Shown here piece by piece: positions 24,891 through 36,230 of a DNA stretch of 64,000 nt (positions are counted from its first letter, which is position 1; every line of letters starts with the position of its first letter). A model generated the notes under the pieces. It was not told where the DNA came from, made no database searches, and worked only from the letters and a program-made list of their open reading frames with translations. The position numbers were made by a program, and so were the translations under genes. The DNA is from Epiperipatus broadwayi (Eukaryota > Onychophora > Udeonychophora > Euonychophora > Peripatidae), in contig JAQFVV010006231.1 in assembly GCA_028023455.1 (NCBI GenBank), positions 2,749,478-2,813,477 on the forward strand, written 5' to 3'.

Positions 24891-25874
24891 ATGGAACAAA
24901 ATAAAGAAGTAGCCACTGCAGGGATGAAGGAAAGGAAAAAGCTAAGTGATAACGAGTGGATACAAATTTTTAAGATCCAATTCAAACAGAAATTGGATCA
25001 GCACTTCAAAGAAATGGATCAGAAAATGGATCAGTACTTTCAAACAATTCGTGAGTCTTTTAATGGACAGTCTAAGAGACTTGATAATAAGATGGATCAA
25101 CCATCGCAAGAAATGAATAATCAAGTAACTGATTCAAGTAAAGAGACAGATGACAGGATGACCAGTCCAGAACAAGAAATAGTGCCAGAGAGTTATGTGA
25201 CTATAATCAAGCCATATGAAAATGATGAGGTAGCTGCTGTTCAAGAACAGAGTAATCCCAAAGAGGATATATACAGTGAGATCCATAACCTAGAAATAAA
25301 GGTAGCCACTGTACAGGAACAAATTGACCTCAGGAAAGATGTAGTCAGTAAAGCTAGTTTCTTAGAATTAAAGATAGCTGCTGATGTATATGCCCCAGTA
25401 AGTATAGCAGACATGTTTGAGACAAAGGGAGATACCAAAAGGATAGCTAAAAGGTATCATAGAAAGGAGGAGAGCTATGGCTATAAAGTCTCCAATATGA
25501 GAGGTGGAAGAAACCAGTTAGGCCGACAATTTCTCACAAAACCCGGCAAACCAAACATAGGAATGCCTGGGAATATATATATGGTAGTGGATGGTGTGTA
25601 CTCCCCAATGAGAGTGGCAGACCTGTTGGATGCCCTGGGAGTTGCAGAAAGTAAAGCTGAAGGTTATTCTAGGAGGGAGGAGAGATATAGTTATAAAATC
25701 TCCACCATTAGAATTATGAATAATCAGTTAGGCCGACACTATCCCACAAAACTTAGCAAACCAAATATAAGTTGGCCTGGGAATAAATCCAATGATTTAA
25801 GTGAAAATTGTAAACCCATGATCAAGGAAAATAAAAATCCAATAGCAAGTTGTTCTGAAATCAATAAGACATGA
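24891..25874 (+). CDS. Element B 327-aa gag-like protein with duplicated domain
   Basis: The only intact long frame in element B; ATG at 24891, stop TGA ending 25874. Residues 20-90 are charged and heptad-like (repeated MDQ.M.Q motifs), probably a coiled coil. Residues 110-165 contain two AAVQEQ / ATVQEQ repeats. Residues 165-228 and 235-298 are two copies of one domain of about 64 residues: VY.P..IADMF or VADLL, then a helix with R or K and Y, then R.E.SY.YK.S..R...NQLGR..TK..KPNI..PGN. No zinc knuckle, protease or RT motif is seen. Position after a primer site suggests a Gag or nucleic-acid-binding role by inference only. The VADLL-type segment vaguely recalls a helix-turn-helix. I do not recognise the family. 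Confidence 0.75.
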   Translation: MEQNKEVATAGMKERKKLSDNEWIQIFKIQFKQKLDQHFKEMDQKMDQYFQTIRESFNGQSKRLDNKMDQPSQEMNNQVTDSSKETDDRMTSPEQEIVPESYVTIIKPYENDEVAAVQEQSNPKEDIYSEIHNLEIKVATVQEQIDLRKDVVSKASFLELKIAADVYAPVSIADMFETKGDTKRIAKRYHRKEESYGYKVSNMRGGRNQLGRQFLTKPGKPNIGMPGNIYMVVDGVYSPMRVADLLDALGVAESKAEGYSRREERYSYKISTIRIMNNQLGRHYPTKLSKPNISWPGNKSNDLSENCKPMIKENKNPIASCSEINKT

Positions 25875-25977
25875 TGCAGGTAGAACACTTGTTTAATAGT
25901 TCATAAGGATAGTCATCAATAATAGACTATAGTCAAATTTGTATTGAAAAAAAAAACAAATATATATATATATATAT

Positions 25978-28002
25978 TATAACGATCGAAATGAAAGTGA
26001 AGATCGAATCTAACGGCAAAAACAATATCTGCTCTACAAGGCACCATCTAGGCATTTAAACCTAGAAAAATTTATAGAGTAGGCAGATACGCGCTGTTAA
26101 GATTCCACTTTATCTAAATATTCCGATCGTTAGCCCATGTCACTAGCTTAGCGGAGATGCAGAGATAATAAAATATAAATTTTATATCTTAAATATAAGA
26201 GAATAAAAGCCACTGCCAGAAATTAACACATAAAAAATATTTATTTACGCACATATAAAATCATTCTAAATTCGAGGAATAGGTTTAACATTTTTTGATT
26301 TTTATTTAGATGGTCAAGTATGAATAGACTACATAGATTTGCATTTGAAAATAAAACATTCTATCCCTATTTAACCTTAGGCTAAAATTCGCAGTCAAAC
26401 TGGCATCAATCCATCTGATACATTTATGTATTCAATGTAGCATGAAAATGCAACAGTACAAATATACTATACTGTCAGGAATGGACATCTGAACAGGATA
26501 GTTAGAGAAAACATTGACCCTTGTCCAATACAGGAATATGACATCTGTATAGCAAGAAGAACAATAAAATAAAAACTCCATAGGAAGGGACCGCGATCCT
26601 TTTTGCCGACTTACAATCCCATCCATAGGCAAAGGGTTGGTGCGGTGTATTCAGTGATTCTGCACGTAGCGAAACTCATACTACATCTACTAATTACACA
26701 AATATATCCAATCCATTGACCCAATTCAACAATGACACAAATAACCTAAGATTACCCTCCCCTAATATAACTTTACAAATCTATATAGCCATTCATGCCC
26801 GACTTAAATTTAACATTTAAATACGTTCGCACAAATACATTTTATAAAATTTGTTTTAAAATGTTGAGTACAGATCAGCTGCACAGATTCCATGGTCAAA
26901 AACATTCCAAATTAAACACAACCGATCAAAACACAAAGTCATCGATAAACGTCACTTGCATAGGGAATATACAAATCCCATTAGCATTCATCGTAAGATG
27001 CTTGCAGTGATATCGTTGACATATATTTTAATCGAATGTGAAAACCACAACATTATCAACCGCTAACAAATCTATGCAGCGTCTATACCCAACCTTAAAT
27101 TTCCTCATTTAAAATTTAAACAATAAATATTAATACAAATAAATAATAAATGGAAATGATTTTTTTTATCAAACGCAAACATATACAAAATTACACATTA
27201 TCAATTGAGTTGACACATAAGTCAGAGAAAAGTTCTTTTTATAAAATTTAAATTAACTTATCAATCTTTAAAGTTCTTAATTAATATTATGATTTTAACA
27301 ATTGTTCAGTTCTATTGCTTACGGTAGAAGAGTCCCTGTTCCCGTTGGCAATTCCCACAGAGACTTTCCTGGAAGACCGGTCTGATATTTTGGAGGTAGC
27401 ATTAGCTGGTTCTGTTCTGGTATCACAGTCTTTGCATTTTTAAAATAAGTGAGTGAGGATGACAAGGGCGTCTTGTCGCCAGACTCACCAAAATCAAGTT
27501 GGAAAAAACTGACTGGAACTCAATATTTTTTTCTTTTTATAGTCCTCCTATGGATTCCATGAACAAAAACGTCACTGTTCTGTTTTTTCGTTATGGTCCG
27601 GGCCTTTATTTGCTTCCATTGGTCAAGCTAAAATCGCTTTCTTCTCTTATCTAACTTTTCATCTGACTTTTTAATTAAACAGCTTTTAGATAATTAATAA
27701 ACAATCATTTCCATTTATAGATTACAGGAATTAATTAATACCTGTTTTTATTTTAACTTACGTTATTTTTTTTATTAAAATATTTTTATATTTCAATCTT
27801 GTATTTTTTTTATTTAAAAAAATACGTTCAAATACTTTTTTTTTTTTGTTTATGAAATAATATTTTTAAAGTTTAGCATCTGTGCGAATATATATATGTT
27901 TAACAAACATTTTAATTTTAGCGTTTAGTTTTTTCCTTTTATTTGCGAACTTTTAAGTTTTTATTTTAAATTAATGTAACGACATATTTATATATCGTTA
28001 CA
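25978..28002. mobile_element. Solo LTR-like insertion, family C (2,025 bp)
   Basis: The ends are TATAACGAT at 25978 and ATCGTTACA ending 28002; the inverse of the right end is TGTAACGAT, so the left end differs at one base (TG to TA). ATAT flanks both sides (25974-25977, 28003-28006). The segment is less AT-rich than its host and has no long frame. Size, TG..CA-type ends and a short target duplication fit a solo LTR left by recombination. Orientation is not determined. An alternative is a non-autonomous DNA element, because a second inverted repeat TGTAACGA / TCGTTACA spans 27975-28002. Confidence 0.5.
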
Positions 28003-28094
28003 ATATATATATATTAAGTAGTTGGTTAGTAGTTTAAGGAAGATAGGGTCATGTGAGACTATCAAATTTTTTTTTTGTTTGCGAGTGAGGCAAA

Positions 28095-29589
28095 TGTATG
28101 TATATGACTCATTTCAAACAGATATATTATTTATCTAAAAAAAAAAATTCTTTTATATATATAGATTTATGTGTGTATTTATTATTATATAATTTATAAG
28201 TAGTTAATAAATAAGCAGTTGTAGAGAGAGAAGGTAATAATGTTTAATATTGATTTATTACATTTTGTAAATAAGGATTTGTAGAAAGTTGAATATCATG
28301 CATAGAGATTTGTGATGATCAGTCATCATCACTAGTATTATTAAATCCTAGTTTTAACTATAAAAGTATTTTTAGTAAATAAACTATGAACTTATATAAA
28401 TGCTAGTGAATGTAATAATTAAATCCCAGTTTGAAATGGGATGATTTTAAAAAGTGCGTATGAATTTATAAAGATAAATTTATTGTTGTGAGTTTATTAA
28501 TAAGCTATGGCTGGTATCATCACCACTATTATTATCATTATTAATATGATATCATCATCATTATTATCATCATCATTATTACCTTTATATTGTGATAAAT
28601 AATCTAGTTAAATGGCCATCAATATCAATAATGGTCTTCAGGATGCTTGTTTAGAAGCCATTAATAAGATTATACTTGTCTGTTCATCAATATACATGAA
28701 ATGAGCTAGTAATATCTATAAGAGTATTGATCTATATAATTTTTGGTGATATGGGGATCTTATGATTTTATTGACATGAGTAAAATATAAGAGTGTCATT
28801 TTTTTTCATTAGTCATCCAAGTCATGGGTGATAAAAATGTACCAAATGAGTTTGAACTCAGTACACTCTAAACAGATATCTAAATTTAAAACAATCTAGT
28901 GGTGCTTGTGGGAAAACACATGGACTTAACTAAACTGAATAGAAGTGATCCCATCCCTTTTCCAACTTATTAACTTTATATAATATGTTTTATAAGTTGT
29001 CATGAATAGCACCAGTGTGTGTTCATATGACCATGAATGGTCTTATATATTTGGAAAGAAGAATAGGAAGCATTCTTTGTTAAAAGAAGCTAGTATTGGA
29101 GATAAGCGAAATGCACTCCAGGGATCTCACAGTGGGTAATTTTATTCAGTTGCTATATTTAATATTATTTTCTTTGATGACAGTGCCCAGTATGTTTTAT
29201 TGTTCAAATGACTTCCCCAATATCTAAATATTTTAAATCTTTAACGATGACAGTTTTAATTTTCATTTGGTTATTTTATATGGAAAAATGAGATAATTTA
29301 TTTATTTCATTATTAGCATGACAGAATTAATGTTTGAGATAGTTTCAATCAAGCTATAATGTTATATTTAGTTATTGAATTATAGCAACTATCATTTTAT
29401 CACTCATCAATATATAGATTTATAATCGGTTACAAAATGGCAGCCTTTTTTCATCATTACATTATTTTGTTTGATGTGACAAAAATTTGCTTACTGTTCA
29501 AATAAATGACAGATTATAAGCATAATAAATATATATTTTAATAATTAATAATTTCATCTATATATATATATATATTTATATCTGTTACA
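28095..29589 (+). repeat. Element B 3' LTR (1,495 bp)
   Basis: Starts TGTATGTATATGACTC and ends CTGTTACA, followed by ATAT. A purine-leaning GAGTGAGGCAAA (28084-28094 region) immediately precedes it and may be the polypurine tract. It contains ATC/ATT trinucleotide stretches near 28510-28590. It is over 1 kb longer than the 5' LTR. Confidence 0.65.
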
Positions 29590-29724
29590 ATATATATATA
29601 TATATATACAATATATATATATATATATATTATAGTAGTAACTTACAATTATTATTATTGGTCTAACATGTTTTATCTCTTAGGAAATTATTTATAAATA
29701 TAATTTTTTATTTGATTATTTTAT

Positions 29725-29777
<53 letters not shown>

Positions 29778-31589
29778 TATATATACATTTGAGTTTTAAA
29801 TAATACATACCTTAAGCTTTTGAGTAAAATGCCAGATTTGAAGTTAAGAATAAATACTTATATTTTTTTTTATTTTATTATTAAATCTTAATGTCAATGG
29901 AACAATTGATAGTTGAGTTAAGCATGAACTTGTAATAACACATGAGCAGATTGATTCATTCTTTTGTTTTTAAGGAGAAGAAAAGAAAATCATTTCTCTT
30001 TAAATAACTTTTTCTTTTATCAATACTACTGTTCAACGATTGGAATTTAAATATTAACTTTTCCAAATTAAAATAATCTGTGGATTAAAAGTCTGCAAGG
30101 AAAATATTTTAATTTTCTATTAAGTCTTAAAGGAATAGCAATATAAAAGAAAAGAACGTCTGTTTAAGTTTTTTGGAAACTACGTTGTTTTAACACTTCT
30201 GTTATTCTTCGGATATATATAAATTTAAGATAATTATATATATATATATATGATAAAACAATGTGTTTTGAGTAAAACAGCTTTGTATCATAAAGGTTTC
30301 GAAACCAACCTTGCATGCTATTTTAAAATATTTTGAAATATTGGATATATAGAACGTCTAATGATAATAGAAAAATGAAGATTAAGAACATCTACATTCG
30401 AAGAATATTTATTTTATTTCACATTAATCAAATCATTGGATATTATTAACAGTTTATCATTTAAGGATAAATAAAATCATCATTATACCAATGGATTAAT
30501 AATATACTTCGTAAAAGATCTTCATTAGGATGATGAACTATAGACTTCAATATCTACTCTCAACTCTATTATAAATAAGTTTTCTTTATTATTTATTTAT
30601 ATATATTATAATAATGCTTATATTATTTTAATATGTTTATTATTATCTTTATTTCAAATTTGGCATCGCATCATTATATCTTAATAGGAAAATTATATTT
30701 ATTATTAAATATAATTAATTGAAAGCTTGACATAATTCATCAAATTAGATGAGGGATATAAAGAATAGTTATTATTTGACAGATATCTTAAACAGGATTA
30801 TATTGTATTTACTACGTAATATTGTAAAAGTTTAATGTACTTTATTTATCAAAAATACATATAATATATAAGTTATACAATTGCAAATAGTACTTATATA
30901 TTGGTAATTATGAAACATATAAATAAGAATGGTAAATAAATTAATAAGTTACATAAATTATTAATTTTTGAACTCAGATATTGTTTTTATATATCTGTTA
31001 ATTTAAACTATTTTCTTTAATTTTTGAAAGTTTATTATAGTATTGAGTTTTATCATAGGGTATTAAATAAAAAATATTATTTATTAATATTTTTAAAATG
31101 ATAAAATTCATCCGTATTTATTTGTTAATATTTTATTATCTATTATATTATATTTTTTATTATTTATTAAATATTGATTTATTAACTTGATCTCTTTGTC
31201 TAATCATTATTGAATTATATTATATATATGCTAGTATTATAAATATCATATGAATATCAATTGTAATTAATGCTTATATAAAGGCATATAAATAATAACT
31301 TGTTTTGGATTTTCCCTGAAGAGAGCTAATTGCAAATTCTCCATGAGTTTGAATATCGTGGCATAATGGTGACTGAAAGAGGGATGAAAGATGGATGAAC
31401 TAGTCTAAATTATATTTAAACTTATTTAAAGATTATTGAGCTAGCATAAAAAAGATAGATATAATCATGGACTTAGTATTTCATTGATTCATTTCTAGCA
31501 TTCTACCTGAAGACCCAAAGTCTGATTGTAGTGAAATGCATATCCTCTTTCTAGGGAATTTAATCATCCCCATATATACAACTTAGATT
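29590..31589. repeat. AT microsatellites and AT-rich spacer between LTR elements B and A
   Basis: (AT)n runs at about 29590-29632 and 29727-29773, a shorter one near 30237-30252, then extremely AT-rich sequence without frames, inverted repeats or recognisable elements up to about 31590. Confidence 0.7.
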
Positions 31590-31780
31590 TTAAATATAAC
31601 CCATTTTGTTATATTTGGTGAACCTAACTATGAAGCATTAAGTTAATGATTTCCAAGCATTAAATATAATCGATTCTATTATATTTGGTATATCAACTGG
31701 GATGATTAAATGCCATTCCGTTATATTTGGTGCCTCAACTAAGGCTATCAAATAGGTCATCCCATTATAATATATATATA
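31590..31780 (+). repeat. Short imperfect tandem repeats left of element A
   Basis: Three units share TTATATTTGGT followed by CAACT or CTAACT (near 31609, 31679 and 31710) with interspersed AAATATAA. The array stops just before the (AT)n tract in which element A inserted. Function unknown. Confidence 0.5.
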
Positions 31781-32583
31781 TATATATAATAGATAAAATA
31801 GATAGATATTGAAACAGTCAGCTTTGTCGATTCTCCTGTTTCACCTACTATACACTATAGTAGTATTTCTATATAAGTATCTATCACCAAATCCTCATAT
31901 ATATATGGTTAATAGTATATCCAAATCAGGCTGGGTTTAAATATAAAGGTATTAGTTATGTATGTGTGTGTATATTTTAAGCTTACAAGATAAAAGGTGT
32001 ATCTGTATATATATAAAAAAAACCATATATACACACACATAGATTTCTAGGAGTAAATTAATGAAAACTGTGTTGTATGTGTAATGAGAGACTACATATA
32101 TGCAGGAAAGAATAATGTTAACAGATTTAAAACATTATAAATTTATTTATTTAAAATATTTATTCTAAAGAAAATTAATATTTGAAATTATTGTATATTT
32201 CTGCATATATTGCTAAATTAAATAATCAAGCTACATATGTAATCAGATGTTTTTCCATTTAGATTTGTTTCCGAAAAATTGGTATTATAAAATTCCATTT
32301 ATAGATTTGTTTTCGAAAGATTGGTATTATAAAATTTAATCTTTCTCGCTGAAGTTTTAATCTTTTTCGCTGAAGTGTAACCTAATTACCAAACTAAAAA
32401 GTAACACTAACCTGTACGATAAATTATCCGGAGTGATTAAAAAGAAATAGTGAATGACCGGATGTAAAATTGTGCTATAAGAAATAAAAACAAAGTAATT
32501 ATACAATTCAAGGAATACAGTGAGAAAATTATCAAAACAAATCTAGAAAATTACTATAACTGAGAAGAGGGGGGTAAGCTGAA

Positions 32584-32591
32584 TATATAAG
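32584..32591 (+). promoter_or_regulatory. Candidate LTR TATA box
   Basis: TATATAAG lies in a locally GC-richer setting (AGAGGGGGGTAAGCTGAA before, CTTCTGTGGCC after). It is kept identically in the 3' LTR at 46436-46443. A transcription start about 30 bp downstream would give a U3 of about 0.8 kb. No transcript evidence is available. Confidence 0.45.
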
Positions 32592-34170
32592 CTTCTGTGG
32601 CCATTTTGAAAGGAGTCGGACATTATTTTCATTCAAACACTTATGTTTAAAATTGTTAATGAAGATGAAAGTTGAGTAGAAGGCATTTTCTCTTGCCTTT
32701 CGGACCCAGGAGTTTACCGATGTGGGAAACATCAAGAGGAGAAGCCATGGGATGAAGCAGATGCCCATCTCCAATCCTCAACATGAAACAAGTACAAACA
32801 GCCAAGATCAATCCTCAACATGAAACAAGTACAAACAGCCGAGAGCCTGGTAAAAACTTTCCTCTACTTAAAGATTAATAACTCGGATAAAATGCGATAA
32901 TTCCTAAAGCTAGCTAAATTTAAACTCTATGGCCATAGCAATAATGTAAATTTAAATCCACTACTAAATGTAATTTTGATTTCCTTATTTTTCTTTAAAT
33001 CCACTACTAAATGTAATTTTGATTTCTTTTGTTTTCACCTTAAAATCTTGCCTGATTTACATTTAATCTGATTTACATGTAGTTTAATATTTGATTTGGT
33101 TTAATAACTAATTTGAGTTAATATCATATTTATGGATTTATGTATTCATTAATTTATGTGTTGGTTTACTAAGTTATCTCCGATTGATCTAGTTCAACGT
33201 AATTACAGTTTTGATAAACAGAGAAAAATTCTCCACATAGATTGCCACCTGTGCTAAACAGAGTAATCAATGGATGCTCTGTTTATCAACAATTAATGTG
33301 CTAGTATAGGAAATGTGATCATGTGATGCTTAATGGTTTAATTACAGTTTTCTGACTTATTTAGTTGTGACTTGCTTAAAGTGATTGATTTTAAATTAAT
33401 TATTATAAATTTCATTACGTATAATTTTAAATGCTTTATTCTAAATTGTGTGTAATTTTAACTGCTTCATTCTAAAATGATAATTAAGATTCTAGATTAT
33501 TTTATATGTATTTTAACTTAATGATATGTGCTTTTACATATTTTAATATAATAATAATATTTGCCTTAATTAATTCATGTACACCACTTTAGTTTGTCTT
33601 GAACTGGGTCAATCAGATATAAACAAATTGCGTTGCAATTCAATTTTAAAACCCTTAGAGACCTGAACGGCCATTTTGAATTCACAGAAAAAATTACAGG
33701 ACATACAATTTTAAATGAAATGTCTAATTTATTACAATAAATAACAAATATATATACATTTTTAGAAAGTGCAAATATGAAAGAATGTAATGAAGCTGAT
33801 AAAATAGTCATTACCACAAAAAAATAATTAAAGAAAGGAGATTTTTCACATTTTTAAATATCTTTATTTTTACATTGGTTCACAAACTCTCAATTTTGAA
33901 AGATATAGCCTAAAATGACAATTTCATAGACAGCTTCATCACATTCGTCATAAAATGCAGAAAAAAATAATATATAACATGACCTACCTGAGTTATAGAT
34001 TGTTGGTGTAATGTGGCAAAAGGTGACCATTTCAATTTCTTTTTTCTGCTTGACACTCTGTATGTTCTATTTGTGCAAGCAGTTGTTTTTCTAGGCCCTC
34101 TATGCGGGATATCTATTAGAAATGCAAGGTTTTAGTGAGGATCAAAAAACAAATAACAGTAATAACTTTA

Positions 34171-34656
34171 GTAAATTCTAAGTTATGGGGGTAAAAAATA
34201 ATGACTATATTATTGAAAAATCAGGGGTGGGGCAAGATAAATTATGCATTATTTCATGGCAAATCATAATTGCCAAATATGCAAATAAATAATTTAAAAA
34301 TTTGTTTCTAAAATAAAATGAATAACAACATAGTAAATTCTAAGTTATGGGGGTAAAAAATAATGACTATATTATTGAAAAATCAGGGGTGGGGTGAGAT
34401 AAATTATGCATTATTTCATGGCAAATCATAATTGCCAAATATGCAAATAAATAATTTAAAAATTTGTTTCTAAAATAAAATGAATAACAACATAGTAAAT
34501 TCTAAGTTATGGGGGTAAAAAATAATGACTATATTATTGAAAAATCAGGGGTGGGGCGAGATAAATTATGCATTATTTCATGGCAAATCATAATTGCCAA
34601 ATATGCAAATAAATAATTTAAAAATTTGTTTCTAAAATAAAATGAATAAAAATATA
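34171..34656 (+). repeat. 162-bp minisatellite, three units
   Basis: Units start at 34171, 34333 and 34495 (GTAAATTCTAAGTTATGGGG), period 162 bp, nearly identical (for example GGGGCAAG versus GGGGTGAG versus GGGGCGAG). The phrase GTAAATTCTAAGTTATG recurs in the array at 35469-36230, so the arrays are related. Confidence 0.95.
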
Positions 34657-35468
34657 GTAAATAAAATAAAATAAATAATCAAAAGGAATTACAAGCAATT
34701 ATTATATATGAGTGGGAGATGATGATGACTGTTGATTCAGCATTGTGAGGTATTTATTTTTTTCACCTTGTTAGTTTCACAGAACAGAGTGGATAGTTTG
34801 AAGACAGTTTGCAAATTGTTGAAAATATAAATGTATGAGCAAAATCAATTTCAAAATAACTGATGATGATGATGTGGAGCAACTGGTGATGATACATACA
34901 TAGATGATGATGACTGTTGATTCAGCATTGTGAGGTATTTATTTTTTTCACCTTGTTAGTTTCACAGAACAGAGTGGATAGTTTGAAGACAGTTTGCAAA
35001 TTGTTGAAAATATAAATGCATGAGCAAAATCAAATGAATAAAAATATAGTAAATAAAATAAAATAAATAATCCAAAGGAATTACAAGCAATTATTATATA
35101 TGAGTGGGAGATGATGATGACTGTTGATTCAGCATTGTGAGGTATTTATTTTTTTCACCTTGTTAGTTTCACAGAACAGAGTGGATAGTTTGAAGACAGT
35201 TTGCAAATTGTTGAAAATATAAATGTATGAGCAAAATTAATTTCAAAATAACTGATGATGATGATGTGGAGCAACTGGTGATGATACATACATAGATGAT
35301 GATGACTGTTGATTCAGCATTGTGAGGTATTTATTTTTTTCACCTTGTTAGTTTCACAGAACAGAGTGGATAGTTTGAAAACAGTTTGCAAATTGTTGAA
35401 AATATAAATGCATGAGCAAAATCAATTTCAAAATAACTGATGATGATGATGTGGAGCAACTGGTAAGG
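34640..35468 (+). repeat. Composite tandem repeat, 391-bp period
   Basis: The phrase AGATGATGATGACTGTTGAT occurs at 34718, 34902, 35109 and 35293 (steps 184, 207, 184), so two inner units form a 391-bp outer unit that is itself duplicated. Units are nearly identical, so the amplification is recent. Confidence 0.93.
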
Positions 35469-36230
35469 GTGAGCTAAATTATGCATTATTACATAGGAAA
35501 TCATAATAGCAAAGTATGCTATCAAATGAATAAAAACTTATCTATAATGAAACGAATAAAAATGTAGTAAATTCTAAGTTATGCATGTAAAAAATAATTA
35601 CTACATTATTGGAATATCATGAGGGTAAGAGTGAGCTAAATTATGCATTATTAATAGAAACCATAATAGCAAAGTATGCTATCAAATGAATAAAAACTTA
35701 TCTATAATGAAACGAATAAAAATGTAGTAAATTCTAAGTTATGCATGTAAAAAATAATTACTACATTATTGGAATATCATGAGGGTAAGAGTGAGCTAAA
35801 TTATGCATTATTACATAGCAAACCATAATAGCAAAGTATGCTATCAAATGAATAAAAAGTTATCTATAATGAAACGAATAAAAATGTAGTAAATTCTAAG
35901 TTATGATGTAAAAAATAATTACTAATTATTGGAATATCATGAGGGTAAGAGTGAGCTAAATTATGCATTATTAATAGAAACCATAATAGCAAAGTATGCT
36001 ATCAAATGAATAAAAACTTATCTATAATGAAACGAATAAAAATGTAGTAAATTCTAAGTTATGCATGTAAAAAATAATTACTACATTATTGGAATATCAT
36101 GAGGATAAGAGTGAGCTAAATTATGCATTATTACATAGCAAACATAATAGCAAAGTATGCTATAAAATGAATAAAAACTTATCTACAATGAAATGTATAA
36201 AAACAGTAAATAAAATAAAATAAATAACCC
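35469..36230 (+). repeat. 160-162-bp minisatellite, about 4.7 units
   Basis: GTGAGCTAAATTATGCATTA starts units at 35469, 35631, 35791, 35951 and 36111. Internal 2-4-bp deletions alternate between units. Each unit includes GTAAATTCTAAGTTATG, linking it to the 162-bp array upstream. Confidence 0.95.

Larger units (their letters stand above)
23045..29589 (+). mobile_element. LTR element B: pol-less LTR retrotransposon
   Basis: Boundaries rest on two LTR copies that share both ends: the 5' side (GTATGTATAT..ACTCATTTCAAACAG) and the 3' side (TTTATATCTGTTACA). ATAT occurs directly outside both (23041-23044 and 29590-29593), consistent with a 4-bp target duplication, although the site lies in AT repeats. 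A tRNA-Lys primer site follows the left LTR. The only long frame is 24891-25874; no protease, RT, RNase H or integrase text is present, so movement would need proteins from another element. A solo LTR of family C interrupts the region after the ORF. Confidence 0.75.

Noticed and set aside
31750-31809. Extension of the element A LTR to the left
   Set aside because: The text before 31810 does not match the text before 45671, so the LTR begins at TGAAACA.
32532-32774. 80-codon minus-strand frame in the 5' LTR
   Set aside because: It is not supported by a domain; it overlaps the putative TATA box region and is a by-product of the locally GC-richer LTR promoter area.
34171-36230. CRISPR-like regular repeats
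   Set aside because: Units of about 160 bp are contiguous with no unique spacers, and the DNA is eukaryotic; they are minisatellites.
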